Source: Planctomycetota bacterium
GTDB lineage: Bacteria > Planctomycetota > JAJSAM01
Reading direction: 5' to 3'
Length of the DNA stretch: 64,000 nt
Assembly: GCA_024274785.1 (NCBI GenBank)
Contig: JAJSAM010000060.1
Location: 120,971 to 184,970, forward strand
Below, one piece after another: positions 18,670-26,659 of the stretch. Below the pieces are notes generated by a model that had not been told where the DNA came from, did not search any database, and worked only from the letters and a program-made list of their open reading frames with translations. Each line of letters starts with the position of its first letter. Within the stretch, counting starts at the first letter, position 1. A program made the translations under genes and the position numbers.

Positions 18670-18870
18670 TTGGTTACAGCACGCAGCGAGGTCGTCCGCG
18701 AACGCTATCCGCAACTCGCCCGAATTCTAGACCTCCTGAGCCAGGCTCCGGAAGTCGAGAGCGACCTCATCAGCGAGATACGGGAGCAGATCAGGAGTGG
18801 GGAGTACCTCTCGGAAGAGAAACTCAACATCGCGATCTGCAGACTCCTCAAGGAGATCCTGGGGGGCTGA
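18670..18870 (+). CDS. FlgM-like anti-sigma factor, small
   Basis: A 66-residue product starting at TTG 18670, with AAGGAG eight bases upstream; the ATG at 18646 lacks a Shine-Dalgarno. The C-terminal half (REQIRSGEYLSEEKLNIAI then LLKEIL) matches the conserved end of FlgM, which binds the flagellar sigma factor 28. The N-terminal half is a helix rather than the usual disordered segment. There are no flagellar genes in the window. Its stop is 3 nt from the next gene, a secreted TPR protein, so the pair is probably an operon. The FlgM link rests on a short motif and is tentative. Confidence 0.5.
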   Translation: MVTARSEVVRERYPQLARILDLLSQAPEVESDLISEIREQIRSGEYLSEEKLNIAICRLLKEILGG

Positions 18871-18873
18871 ACT

Positions 18874-19953
18874 ATGAAAAACATCGGAACCAAGACACTG
18901 CTGGCCATCCTGTTTGCGGTGGTCACTTTCACCGGAACGGCACAAGCCGGATGGTGGGACGGCGTCGGAGACGCGGAGACGATCGACCTTCGGGACGTGA
19001 TCGAAAACCCGAGAAAGTGGAAAGGTAAGGAGATCGTCTTCGACTGCTACTTCCACGAGGTCTCCGACTTCTACAACCCCTACTACACCCGCTTCCTGCC
19101 GGCGCAGTACGTCAACTTCTCGGCATGGCCGGCGAACGCCCGGCTCTGGAACAAGGAAGAGTACTCGAACAGCTTCCACTTCCTGTTCCTCGAGAAGGAC
19201 CACAAGAGGTTCGGGGAACTGGTGGGAACGAAGAAGTTCGCTCGCCTCCGCATCCGCGGATACGTCCAGAACACGTTCAAGAACGTGCCCTGGATCGAGG
19301 TCCGGGCCATCGAGGTCATCGACGACGGCTTCAGCCGCGACTCGCTTCGCGAAGTCATCCTCGGTGACCGCGCGGCGGATCGCGAGCAGTGGGATGTCGC
19401 TCTCGAGCACTACGCTCGTGCCGCGAAGGCATCTCTGCCGGCGGAGGTGATGGCCGGACTCGAGAAGAAGCGCGGCCAGGCCTACGAGGGCCAGGGTGAC
19501 TTCGAGGCGGCGATGGAAGCCTATGCGCTCGCGAGAAAGCTGGATCTCGATGACCATGAGATCAAGGGGCTCCAGGCCGCCCTCGCGGAACGCCTCGGTC
19601 GTCCCGTGCCGGCCCAGGTCGAGCCCACGCTCACCCCGGAGAGAGAAAAAGAGGTGATGGTGGAGGCCCGTCCGGTTTCCGAAGGCCGCTACCCTCCGAA
19701 GCCGATGGCCCTCCCCGCCCCGGTCGAAACGCCCGCGGAGTCGCCAGAGGAGACGCCGGTCCGGATGGATCAGCCGGTCGAGGTCGAGGAACCGGTGGCG
19801 CCCGAGCGTCCGGCCCCCGCGAACCCGGGCGAGGAGATGGCACCAGTCCCCGGGCAGGCGGCCCCGGCGCAGCCGATCGAGAAGCCGGACACGCCCCCGG
19901 CACCGATCCGCATCAAGAAGACACCAAAGAAGCGCATGTCCGGTCCCGTCTAA
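18874..19953 (+). CDS. Secreted protein with TPR repeats and a Pro/Glu-rich tail
   Basis: A 359-residue exported protein with a signal peptide cut after about AQA (residue 25). Residues 25-160 form an unrecognised globular domain rich in aromatics (YNPYYTRFLPAQYVNFSAW). Residues about 165-240 look like two TPR units (AADREQWDVALEHYARAAKA; GDFEAAMEAYALARKL). Residues 250-345 are Pro, Glu and Val-rich, likely an extended spacer, with a basic C-terminus (KKTPKKR). It lies 3 nt after the FlgM-like gene. The function is unknown; an envelope scaffold role is a guess. Confidence 0.7.
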   Translation: MKNIGTKTLLAILFAVVTFTGTAQAGWWDGVGDAETIDLRDVIENPRKWKGKEIVFDCYFHEVSDFYNPYYTRFLPAQYVNFSAWPANARLWNKEEYSNSFHFLFLEKDHKRFGELVGTKKFARLRIRGYVQNTFKNVPWIEVRAIEVIDDGFSRDSLREVILGDRAADREQWDVALEHYARAAKASLPAEVMAGLEKKRGQAYEGQGDFEAAMEAYALARKLDLDDHEIKGLQAALAERLGRPVPAQVEPTLTPEREKEVMVEARPVSEGRYPPKPMALPAPVETPAESPEETPVRMDQPVEVEEPVAPERPAPANPGEEMAPVPGQAAPAQPIEKPDTPPAPIRIKKTPKKRMSGPV

Positions 19954-20165
19954 CGACGGACCGGTTCCCTTTTCCCAGGCAGGGCGGTCGGCATCGGGTC
20001 GATCGCCTTGCTGATTCGGGGGGGACCTGCCGGAGGGCTCGTCCGGAGAGAAGTGCGACCGTTGCCCCGACGCGGACCTCGACGCATTCGGCGAGGTTCG
20101 TCCTGCATCGACCCGTGGCAGCGCCGTTCCTTACGGCGTCCGTGGTCCGAAGGTAAGATCGCGGG
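19954..20165. other. Intergenic region with a partial R2 repeat
   Basis: Bases 20035-20070 match the left part of the R2 element (GGGCTCGTCCGG, then AAGTGCGACCGTTGC); the remainder has diverged or is unrelated. No gene is seen. Confidence 0.5.
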
Positions 20166-20489
20166 ATGATCACCTTCGATGACTGGCAGAAAGTGGAACT
20201 CGTGACGGCGCGGGTCCTGGAAGCCAAAACCCATCCCGATGCGGACCGGTTGCTCGTCCTGAAGCTCGAGATCGGTGAGGAGGAGCCGCGCCAGGTGGTG
20301 GCGGGGATCCGCGGGCACTACGAACCCGAGAGCCTGGTGGGCAAGCTCGTGGTGGCCCTGGTGAACCTCGACCCGGTGAAACTCCGCGGTGTCGAGAGCG
20401 CGGGGATGGTGCTCGCGGTGAAGGACGGCGACGCGGTCCGCCTCCTCACCGTCGATGCCGAAGTCGCCCCCGGACGGCGCGTGACGTGA
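20166..20489 (+). CDS. tRNA-binding (EMAP-II/CsaA-like OB-fold) domain protein
   Basis: A 107-residue stand-alone OB-fold protein of the tRNA-binding family seen at the C-terminus of MetRS and in CsaA. Diagnostic blocks are VELVTARVLEAKTHPDADRLLVL, QVVAGI, LVGKLVVALVNLDP and LRGVESAGMVLA. It may act as a MetRS C-terminal domain in trans or as a chaperone-like tRNA binder. Its stop overlaps the GTG of manA (GTGA), indicating translational coupling, though there is no obvious metabolic link between them. Confidence 0.85.
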   Translation: MITFDDWQKVELVTARVLEAKTHPDADRLLVLKLEIGEEEPRQVVAGIRGHYEPESLVGKLVVALVNLDPVKLRGVESAGMVLAVKDGDAVRLLTVDAEVAPGRRVT

Positions 20490-21454
20490 AGGCGAAGAGC
20501 TACCCGATGAAGCTCGTCCCCCGCTTCCTCGAGAAGCCGTGGGGTGGACGTCGCATCGGCGAGATCTTCGGCAAGGCGCTGCCGGAGGATGTCCCCGTCG
20601 GGGAGTCCTGGGAACTCTTCGACCGGCCCGATGGCTCGAGCGTGATCGGCAACGGGCCGCTCACCGGGAAGAAGCTGTCCGAGCTGCGGGGAGAAACGCC
20701 CCTCCCGGTGATGACGAAGATCCTCGACGCACGCGAGACGCTGTCCGTGCAGGTCCACCCCGACGACGCGGCCGCCGCGGAACTCGGAGGAGAGGCGAAG
20801 ACCGAGGCCTGGTACATCCTCGAATCGGAGCCCGGCGCGCTGATCTACAAGGGACTCGAGGAGGGCGCGGATCCGGGGGATCTCGTCGCCGCCATCGCGG
20901 CCGGAATGGTCGAAGACCTGCTCCATTCCTTCCACCCGAAGGCCGGCGATGTCGTCTTCCTCCCGGCGGGGACCATCCACGCCATCGGCGGCGGGATCGT
21001 CCTCTTTGAAGTCCAGGAGAATTCCGACACCACCTACCGTCTCTACGACTGGGGGCGCGCGGGGCTCGACGGCGAACCCCGGGAACTCCACATCGAACCG
21101 GCCATCCGCTCCGCGGACTTCGCCGGGCCGGGCATCGATCGCGTCGAACCGCGGATCATCGAGGACGATGGCCGCTATCGGCGTATCGAGCGCGTTTCGT
21201 GCCCGCAGTTCACCATGGAGGAGCAGGAGATCCTCGGGCTCGTGACCTTCGAGACGGAGCGGGACGATCTGGAGCACTGGCACACCGTGCTCATTCTCGA
21301 CGGGGAGGGCACCGTGCGGACCTTCGGTCGCGGCGCGGAGGAGACCTTCTTCTCCCCCGGTGACACGTTGCTGCTTCCGGCGGAGCATGAGTTCTACGAA
21401 GTGGAGCCGAGACCGGGGATGAGCGTGCGGCTGCTGTCGGTCTACGGAGGATGA
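20486..21454 (+). CDS. manA: Mannose-6-phosphate isomerase (type I)
   Basis: A 322-residue zinc-dependent isomerase interconverting fructose-6-P and mannose-6-P, feeding GDP-mannose synthesis. It has the N-terminal EKPWGG, the zinc ligand motif QVHPDD, a Glu in TEAWYIL, and the block LPAGTIHAIGGGIVLFEVQ, followed by the catalytic arginine in YRLYDWGR. The start is GTG at 20486 overlapping the upstream stop; an ATG at 20507 is the alternative. It fits the other polysaccharide genes in the window. Length matches the short bacterial form. Confidence 0.92.
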   Translation: MKAKSYPMKLVPRFLEKPWGGRRIGEIFGKALPEDVPVGESWELFDRPDGSSVIGNGPLTGKKLSELRGETPLPVMTKILDARETLSVQVHPDDAAAAELGGEAKTEAWYILESEPGALIYKGLEEGADPGDLVAAIAAGMVEDLLHSFHPKAGDVVFLPAGTIHAIGGGIVLFEVQENSDTTYRLYDWGRAGLDGEPRELHIEPAIRSADFAGPGIDRVEPRIIEDDGRYRRIERVSCPQFTMEEQEILGLVTFETERDDLEHWHTVLILDGEGTVRTFGRGAEETFFSPGDTLLLPAEHEFYEVEPRPGMSVRLLSVYGG

Positions 21455-21458
21455 TGCC

Positions 21459-21589
21459 ATGAAGGAACCCCCATCGACGTCCTGCGGCGAGCGAGCACGG
21501 CGCTGGAGTTCGCGCTCGCGCTGGTGGCGAAACTCTTCGGCGAGGTGAAGGCGGCGGTGGTGAATGGGCCGATGTCCGGGAAAGTGTAG
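21459..21589 (+). pseudogene. Possible small ORF with a frameshift at a C-run
   Basis: Immediately after manA, GGAGG and ATG (21459) open a frame that fails soon after. Shifting frame at CCCCC (21468-21472) gives a coherent hydrophobic/charged helix (LRRASTALEFALALVAKLFG, then EVKAAVVNGPMSGKV) ending at TAG 21587-21589. This would be a protein of about 42 residues. It may be a real small gene hit by a homopolymer error, phase variation, or chance. No family is recognised. Confidence 0.3.
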
Positions 21590-21603
21590 ACGGACGCCGA
21601 CCT

Positions 21604-22242
21604 TCAGGCGGTTTCCACCGCCGACGGACAGACATCCCGCAGCAGGCACGGCCCACAGTCCGTCTTCCGCGACTTGCAGAGTCCACGACCATGCAGGATC
21701 AGGCGGTGGCTGAAAGCGACCCACTCCTTGCGCGGGATCTGCGCCATCAGGTCCCGCTCGACCTTGACCGGGTTCTCTTCCTCCGTCAGACCGAGGCGGC
21801 GGGCGATGCGGCCCACATGCGTGTCCACCACCACGCCGTCCGCCTTCTGAAACCAGGTGCCGAGCACCACGTTCGCGGTCTTGCGCGCAACGCCCGGCAG
21901 CCGGATCAGGTCCTCGAGTTCGTCCGGAACCTCACCGCCGTAGTCATCGAGCAGCATCCGCGCCATCCCTCGAATCGACTTCGCCTTGTTCCGGAAGAAA
22001 CCGGTGGAGCGGATGACCTCCTCCATCTCCTCCCGGGTGGCCCCGGCGTAATCGGCAGCGGTTCGGTAGCGCGAGAACAGGTCCTTCGTCACGATGTTCA
22101 CGCGCTCGTCCGTGCACTGCGCGGAGAGGATGGTCGCCACGGTCAGTTCGAGCGCGGAGGAGTGGATCAATGCGCAGTGGGGATCCGGAGCGATCTTCCC
22201 CAGACGACGGAGGATCTTCTGAACATCGGCGCGGCTTCTCAC
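21604..22242 (-). CDS. nth: Endonuclease III, DNA glycosylase/AP lyase
   Basis: This 212-residue base-excision repair enzyme removes oxidised pyrimidines. The helix-hairpin-helix LPGVARKTANVVL carries the catalytic Lys, VVVDTHVGRIARRLGL carries the catalytic Asp, and the C-terminal iron-sulfur cluster loop has the exact spacing C-x6-C-x2-C-x5-C (CKSRKTDCGPCLLRDVC). Length is typical. It is divergent from rluB, with 49 bp between starts. Confidence 0.96.
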   Translation of the reverse strand: MRSRADVQKILRRLGKIAPDPHCALIHSSALELTVATILSAQCTDERVNIVTKDLFSRYRTAADYAGATREEMEEVIRSTGFFRNKAKSIRGMARMLLDDYGGEVPDELEDLIRLPGVARKTANVVLGTWFQKADGVVVDTHVGRIARRLGLTEEENPVKVERDLMAQIPRKEWVAFSHRLILHGRGLCKSRKTDCGPCLLRDVCPSAVETA

Positions 22243-22291
22243 GTGGGTTTGTCCTCTATCCAGGAAAACGGGCGGCTATGATAGCAGCGCC

Positions 22292-23044
22292 ATGAATGCC
22301 AAAGAGCAGGACAAAGACGAAAATCAGGAGCGCCTGCAGAAGGTGCTCGCCCACGCCGGTGTCGCCTCCCGACGGGAGTGCGAGAAGCTGATCCTGGCCG
22401 GGCGGGTCACCGTCAACGGGAAGATCGTCCGCAAGCTCGGGACAAAGGTGAATCCCGGGAAGGATGACGTTCGGGTGGACACCGAGCCGGTCCATTCGCC
22501 GAAACACCCGGTGACGTACCTCGTCATGAAGCCGAAGGGCTACATCTGCACCGTCCACGACGAGCGAGGCCGCCAGACGGTGATGGACCTGCTGCCCCCG
22601 ACCGACCGGCGACTCTACCCGGTGGGACGCCTGGACGAAGACTCCGAAGGCCTGCTCCTCATGACGGACGACGGCAGCCTGGCCAACCTGGTGACCCATC
22701 CCCGCCACGGCATCCAGAAGACCTACGAGCTTCGGATTCGCGGCCGCATCGAGGGCGCGGAGGTGAAGCGGGTGGAGTCGGGAGTCTGGCTCTCGGACGG
22801 CAAGACCGGCTCCTCCCGAATCCGCATCAAGAAGCGCGGCCGGGACATCAGCAAGCTCGAAGTGACCATTTCCGAGGGCAGGAACCGCGAACTCCGCCGG
22901 ATGTTCGCCAAACTCGGCCACCCGGTGCTGTCGCTCCGCCGCATGAGGATCGGCCCGCTGTCGTCGCGGGGCCTGCGGTTGGGGGCGTGGCGGAAGCTGA
23001 CCCTGAAGGAGATCCGGGATTTGAAGGCGGCGGCGACGGAGTGA
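22292..23044 (+). CDS. rluB: 23S rRNA pseudouridine synthase, RluB/RsuA family
   Basis: The 250-residue protein has an S4 RNA-binding domain (residues about 12-70, LQKVLAHAGVASRRECEKLI) and a pseudouridine synthase domain with catalytic Asp in GRLDEDSEGLL. Further motifs are KTYELRIRG and the C-terminal EGRNRELRRMFAKLG. It isomerises a uridine in rRNA, most likely U2605 of 23S rRNA if RluB. RluB, RluE and RsuA are close relatives, so the exact target is inferred. A lysine-rich start (NAKEQDKDEN) follows the ATG at 22292. Confidence 0.9.
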   Translation: MNAKEQDKDENQERLQKVLAHAGVASRRECEKLILAGRVTVNGKIVRKLGTKVNPGKDDVRVDTEPVHSPKHPVTYLVMKPKGYICTVHDERGRQTVMDLLPPTDRRLYPVGRLDEDSEGLLLMTDDGSLANLVTHPRHGIQKTYELRIRGRIEGAEVKRVESGVWLSDGKTGSSRIRIKKRGRDISKLEVTISEGRNRELRRMFAKLGHPVLSLRRMRIGPLSSRGLRLGAWRKLTLKEIRDLKAAATE

Positions 23045-23208
23045 ATTCGCTGAGTAACTCGACGAGATCATTCAGGAAAGTAATTGAATCTGCGCATTAC
23101 GGAATTGCCACAGCTTCATGCGATTCGACGGAACTTTCTGGCCCCGCTTCACTTACGCAATCCACCATGACAAGTGCTTTGTTTTTTCGCGCAAAACGGC
23201 CCTGAAAC

Positions 23209-23237
23209 TTGATTTGAGCCCCTCCTTGCGATAGGAT
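23209..23237 (+). promoter_or_regulatory. Sigma-70-type promoter
   Basis: TTGATT at 23209-23214 and TAGGAT at 23232-23237 are separated by 17 bp, close to the consensus. Transcription would begin near 23244. Confidence 0.5.
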
Positions 23238-23243
23238 TTCCCG

Positions 23244-23353
23244 CGGTCAGGGGACCTCTTATCACTCCAATATTCCCCTTTTCTCCAATGGTTTCCTGGC
23301 CGTTCATTCCCGGGCGTCCGGTCCCCCCTACCGGGCGCCCGATCTTCTTTTTC
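23244..23353 (+). ncRNA. Candidate small RNA or attenuated leader of about 110 nt
   Basis: The segment starts just after a sigma-70-like promoter and ends in a terminator. It contains no ORF with a Shine-Dalgarno and resembles no known RNA family that I recognise. It may be a stand-alone small RNA, or a leader terminated before the truncated gene at 23545. Supported only by the promoter/terminator pair. Confidence 0.35.
23311..23353 (+). terminator. Rho-independent terminator
   Basis: A 12-bp stem (arms 23311-23322 and 23330-23341, one G-U pair) around a C-rich 7-nt loop is followed by GATCTTCTTTTTC. The T-tract is only on the plus strand. It could end either rluB transcription or the candidate small RNA. 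Confidence 0.7.
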
Positions 23354-23399
23354 GCCCCCCTGCGTCACCTGTCAAGGGTCGCCTATTCGGACCGCGTTC

Positions 23400-23462
23400 G
23401 GGGTCGGCCAAGCGGACCGCTGATTCGGTGTCGATCACCTCGCGGTCCGCGTGGCCGACCCC
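23400..23462. repeat. Large imperfect hairpin
   Basis: Arms 23400-23420 and 23442-23462 pair over 21 bp with one mismatch around a 21-nt loop. The arms include GGTCGGCC and GCGGACCGC. It lies upstream of the truncated PEP-CTERM frame. No T-tract follows, so a structural or element-derived hairpin is more likely than a terminator. Confidence 0.75.
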
Positions 23463-23544
23463 GGGTGCGAACTTATAGGGCGGTCCGTGACATCACCCGC
23501 AATCTCCCTGCATTGAGCGGATTTCCGCAAAGTCTTCCCTCCTC

Positions 23545-23850
23545 GTGAATGGCGCGCTCGTCTACACCGGCACGACGTGGGAGTCGTACTACAATGGGGC
23601 AAATCCGGCCAACCTGACCGGAAGCGATCTGCCCCAGCGCCAGGCGATGGACTCGGTCATGTTCCACAGCAGGGGAGTAGCCGTCACGGCGAACGACGGC
23701 AACGGATTCTTCTTCGACGACGTGACGGTGGACAATGCCGCGTTCGGAGCGACCGCAGTGCCGGTTCCCGCAGCGGCGTGGGCCGGCCTGCTCCTGCTTG
23801 GGGGCATGGGTGCAATGCGTACGGTGCGTCGCAGGCTTCGCCGCTCCTGA
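23545..23850 (+). CDS. Truncated exported protein with a PEP-CTERM-type sorting tail
   Basis: The GTG-initiated frame gives 101 residues with no signal peptide. The end is a typical sorting signal: VPVPAAAWAGLLLLGGMG, then a basic tail (RRRLRR). Such proteins normally have an N-terminal signal and 150 or more residues, and residues 1-65 (FFFDDVTVDNAAFG) look like the end of a beta-sandwich domain. An in-frame stop at 23488-23490 closes the frame upstream. This is probably the 3' remnant of a longer gene disrupted near the hairpin at 23400-23462. A real GTG start is possible but has no Shine-Dalgarno. Confidence 0.6.
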   Translation: MNGALVYTGTTWESYYNGANPANLTGSDLPQRQAMDSVMFHSRGVAVTANDGNGFFFDDVTVDNAAFGATAVPVPAAAWAGLLLLGGMGAMRTVRRRLRRS

Positions 23851-23878
23851 AGACCCGCGGACCCGAGCCACAAAGAGA

Positions 23879-23906
23879 GGGCCACCGATCTCACGACCGG
23901 TGGCCC
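23879..23906. terminator. Bidirectional terminator between the PEP-CTERM remnant and tRNA-Arg
   Basis: A perfect 9-bp stem (GGGCCACCG with its complement, 23879-23887 and 23898-23906) is followed by TTCTTCT on the plus strand and TCTCTTT on the minus strand. It can serve both converging transcripts. Confidence 0.65.
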
Positions 23907-23918
23907 TTCTTCTATACC

Positions 23919-23994
23919 TGGTACCCCGAGGGGGACTCGAACCCTCACCGCCGGCTCCGGAGGCCGGTACTCTATCCAATTGAGCTATCGGGGC
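23919..23994 (-). tRNA. tRNA-Arg (anticodon CCG)
   Basis: The cloverleaf reads from 23994 to 23922 on the minus strand, with CCA encoded at 23921-23919. The acceptor GCCCCGA/TCGGGGT ends in a G-U pair. The anticodon stem CCGGC/GCCGG holds loop CTCCGGA, giving CCG. The T-loop TTCGAGT is normal. Confidence 0.95.
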
Positions 23995-24018
23995 ACTGGT
24001 CGTTCTTATGGAATGCAG

Positions 24019-24054
24019 AACCTCGAAGCGGCAGATCTTAGCCGCTTCGAGGTT
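24019..24054. terminator. 14-bp perfect inverted repeat downstream of groEL
   Basis: Arms 24019-24032 and 24041-24054 (AACCTCGAAGCGGC with its complement) surround an 8-nt loop, starting 33 nt after the groEL stop. There is no T-tract on the minus strand, so it may stabilise the mRNA end or act with Rho. Confidence 0.55.
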
Positions 24055-24087
24055 CGATACAACACGATTTCGGTTCGCGGATCAACC

Positions 24088-25710
24088 CTAGTACATGTCT
24101 CCGCCCGGCATACCGGGCATGTCCGGCTTCTCCTCCGGGATCTCGGAGATCACCGCCTCTGTCGTGAGGAGCAGGCTGGCGATGGAAGCCGCGTTCTGCA
24201 GGCCCGTCCGAACAACCTTGGTCGGGTCGATCACGCCGGCCTTCACCAGGTCCACGTACTTGTCCGTCGCGGCGTTGTAGCCGTAGGCGTACTCGTCGCC
24301 GCCACGAACGTTCTGGACCACGATCGAGCCCTCGACGCCCGCATTCTCGGAGATCTGGCGGATGGGAGACTCGAGCGCCCGGCGCACGATGCCGACTCCA
24401 ACCTTGTCGTCGCCGCGAACCTTCAGGGTGTCGAGCACATCGATGGAGCGAAGCAGCGCGACGCCGCCACCGGGGAGGATGCCCTCCTCGACGGCCGCGC
24501 GAGTGGCGTGGAGCGCATCCTCGACGCGGGCCTTCTTCTCCTTCAGTTCGACCTCGGTGGCCGCGCCGACGTTGATCTGGGCGACTCCACCGGCGAGCTT
24601 CGCCAGGCGCTCCTGGAGTTTCTCGGTGTCGTAGTCGGAGGTGGTGTTCTCCATCTCGTTCCGGATCTGCGCGATCCGGCCCTGGATGGCCTTCGCACCC
24701 CCGCCGCCCTCGATGATCGTCGTCTCGTCCTTGGTGATGACCACCTTCTTCGCAGAGCCGAGATCCTCGATCCCGACGCTCGCGATGTCGATGCCGAGGT
24801 CCTCGAAGATGGCCTTGCCGCCGGTCAGGACGGCGATGTCCTCGAGCATGGCCTTGCGGCGGTCTCCGAAACCCGGGGCCTTGACGGCGACGCACTGAAA
24901 CACGCCGCGGAGGCGGTTCACCACGAGGGTGGCCAAAGCCTCGCCCTCGATGTCCTCGGCGAGAACGAGCAGCGGACGGCCGGACTTCGCCACGGCCTCG
25001 AGGAGGGGCAGCATGTCCTTGATCGAGCTGATCTTCTTCTCGTGGATGAGGATGCAGGGGTTCTCGAACTCGACCGTCATGCTCTCCGGCTTGTTCACGA
25101 AGTGCGGCGAGAGGTAGCCCTTGTCGAACTGCATGCCCTCGACCCACTCCACGTTCGTCTCGAGGGCCTGGCCCTCTTCGACGGTGATCACGCCGTCCTT
25201 GCCGACCTTCTCCATGGCCTCGGCGATCTGCTTGCCGATCTCCGGGTCGTTGTTGCTGGCGACGGTCGCGACCTGGGTGATCTCCTTCTTGCCGGAAATC
25301 TCGGTGCTCTTCGCCCGCAGCTCGTCGAGCACGGCCGCGACGGCCGCATCGACGCCTCGCTTGATGCCCATGGGGTTGGCACCGGCGGCCACGTTCTTCA
25401 GACCCTCCTCGTAGATGGCTTCGGCGAGGATGGTCGCCGTGGTGGTGCCGTCACCGGCGACGTCGGAGGTCTTGCTGGCGACCTCCCGCACCATCTGGGC
25501 GCCCATGTTCTCGTAGGAATCTTCCAGAGTGATTTCCTTGGCGACGGTCACACCGTCCTTGGTGACGGTCGGCGCGCCGAAGGACTTCTCGATGATGACG
25601 TTGCGACCCTTGGGGCCCAGGGTGATCTTGACCGCGCGAGCGAGCTGATTCACGCCGCGGCGGATGTTCTCCCGGGCCTCCTGGTCGTAGGCGATCTTCT
25701 TTGCTGGCAT
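24088..25710 (-). CDS. groEL: Chaperonin GroEL
   Basis: The 540-residue Hsp60 forms the folding cage with GroES. Motifs include the nucleotide-binding [14 protein letters not shown] block (here [20 protein letters not shown]), [13 protein letters not shown], and the late GGGVALLRS. The C-terminus is short ([10 protein letters not shown]), with one GMP-type unit instead of several GGM repeats. It follows groES by 18 bp, with GAGGGT upstream. No CIRCE element is present before the operon. Confidence 0.97.
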   Translation of the reverse strand: MPAKKIAYDQEARENIRRGVNQLARAVKITLGPKGRNVIIEKSFGAPTVTKDGVTVAKEITLEDSYENMGAQMVREVASKTSDVAGDGTTTATILAEAIYEEGLKNVAAGANPMGIKRGVDAAVAAVLDELRAKSTEISGKKEITQVATVASNNDPEIGKQIAEAMEKVGKDGVITVEEGQALETNVEWVEGMQFDKGYLSPHFVNKPESMTVEFENPCILIHEKKISSIKDMLPLLEAVAKSGRPLLVLAEDIEGEALATLVVNRLRGVFQCVAVKAPGFGDRRKAMLEDIAVLTGGKAIFEDLGIDIASVGIEDLGSAKKVVITKDETTIIEGGGGAKAIQGRIAQIRNEMENTTSDYDTEKLQERLAKLAGGVAQINVGAATEVELKEKKARVEDALHATRAAVEEGILPGGGVALLRSIDVLDTLKVRGDDKVGVGIVRRALESPIRQISENAGVEGSIVVQNVRGGDEYAYGYNAATDKYVDLVKAGVIDPTKVVRTGLQNAASIASLLLTTEAVISEIPEEKPDMPGMPGGDMY

Positions 25711-25728
25711 GGATGTACCCTCTCTGCT

Positions 25729-26025
25729 CTAGTCGATCACTGCGAGGATGTCGTCCTCGCCGAGGATCATGTACTCTTCCCCGTCGATCTTGATGTCCGT
25801 CCCCGCGTACGAGGTGAACAGGATCCGATCGCCGACCTTCACCTGGAACAGGGCACGCTGCCCATCATCCAGAAGCTTCCCGTCGCCAAGCGCGAGGACA
25901 GTGCCCTCCTTCGGCTTCTCCTTGGCGGCGTCGGGCAGCACGATTCCACCCTTGGTGACTTCCTCAGCCTCGAGGCGCTTCACGAGAATCTTGTCGTTCA
26001 GAGGCTTGATCTTCGGCTTCGCCAT
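25729..26025 (-). CDS. groES: Co-chaperonin GroES
   Basis: The 98-residue lid of the GroEL cage, with KPLNDKILVKRLEAEE, the mobile-loop region TKGGIVLPDAAKEKP and the C-terminal EEYMILGEDDILAV. The start is the ATG at 26025; an upstream in-frame extension lies within the intergenic region. AAGGAG is 12 bases upstream. A small CCCC/GGGG hairpin precedes it. It sits 61 bp after a response-regulator gene on the same strand and may share its transcript. Confidence 0.97.
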   Translation of the reverse strand: MAKPKIKPLNDKILVKRLEAEEVTKGGIVLPDAAKEKPKEGTVLALGDGKLLDDGQRALFQVKVGDRILFTSYAGTDIKIDGEEYMILGEDDILAVID

Positions 26026-26086
26026 GACTCTTTGATCTCCTTCGTTTCCCCGGATTGGGGAAGATGAAAGCTCCCGGTCGAGGACT

Positions 26087-26485
26087 TCAGTCCTGCTCCC
26101 TGTCAACTCCGTAGTACTTGCCCAGCAGCTGGTTCACCGTGACCACGATCAGGCCCGAGCTGACCGGCTTGTTGAGCAGGGTGTACGCCCCGGCTTCCAT
26201 CGCCTTGATAAGTAGTTCCTTCGATCCTTCCGCCGTCACGAAAATGGCGGGAAGACGATCCACCAGATCAAACATCGCGGACAGGGTTTCCAGGCCCGTC
26301 AGATCGGGCATGTGCATGTCCAGGATCGTGGCGTGAATCTCCAGACCGTGCTCGCGGACCATCTCGATGGCCTCGATGCCGCTCGAAGCGCCCAACGTCC
26401 GGTGTCCGGCGCGATCCAGGGTCTCCTGGATGGCCTCCCGGCAGGTCACATCGTCGTCAGCGATCAGTATGGAGTAGCTTGCCAT
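26087..26485 (-). CDS. Single-domain response regulator (CheY-like receiver)
   Basis: This 132-residue receiver domain has no output domain. It keeps the acidic pocket (ADDD), the phospho-acceptor Asp in ILDMHMPDLTG (about residue 57), the Thr in FVTAEGS and the Lys in LLNKPVS. It should be phosphorylated by a histidine kinase encoded elsewhere and act through protein contacts. It is followed by groES-groEL with a 61-bp gap. The upstream gap holds a motif shared with the 62-kb cytochrome gene. Confidence 0.9.
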   Translation of the reverse strand: MASYSILIADDDVTCREAIQETLDRAGHRTLGASSGIEAIEMVREHGLEIHATILDMHMPDLTGLETLSAMFDLVDRLPAIFVTAEGSKELLIKAMEAGAYTLLNKPVSSGLIVVTVNQLLGKYYGVDREQD

Positions 26486-26565
26486 GAGCCTTCGCCTGTC
26501 AGCGGAGATCCGCTATCGCTCTGTAGGCAAAGGTCATACCAAAGCGAATCGGAATCAGGGGGTGA

Positions 26566-26594
26566 ATCGTAAGTAGCTCCGGACAAATCACTTA
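26566..26594. promoter_or_regulatory. Bipartite motif ATCGTAAG-N10-CAAATCACTTA
   Basis: Located 81-109 bp upstream of the response-regulator start (on its template side). The same 19 bases with the same 10-nt gap occur at 63761-63789, upstream of the octahaem cytochrome. It is a candidate shared operator or promoter element. Confidence 0.45.
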
Positions 26595-26659
26595 ACAACG
26601 GAACCGTCGCGCCGGAACACGGAGCACGCTGTCAGCCTGTCAGGCGGCGGACCGGGTTG

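Larger units (their letters stand above)
23045..23544. other. 500-bp gene-free region with promoter, terminator and large hairpin
   Basis: The first 150 bp are comparatively AT-rich. A promoter-like pair lies at 23209-23237, a terminator at 23311-23353 and a 21-bp imperfect hairpin at 23400-23462 (listed separately). No convincing protein gene is present until the truncated frame at 23545. Confidence 0.5.

Noticed and set aside
23980..26067. 695-codon plus-strand frame opposite groEL/groES
   Set aside because: Shadow of the chaperonin genes with no recognisable domains.
26026..26086. CIRCE element upstream of groES
   Set aside because: No TTAGCACTC-N9-GAGTGCTAA or close match; only a short CCCC/GGGG hairpin.
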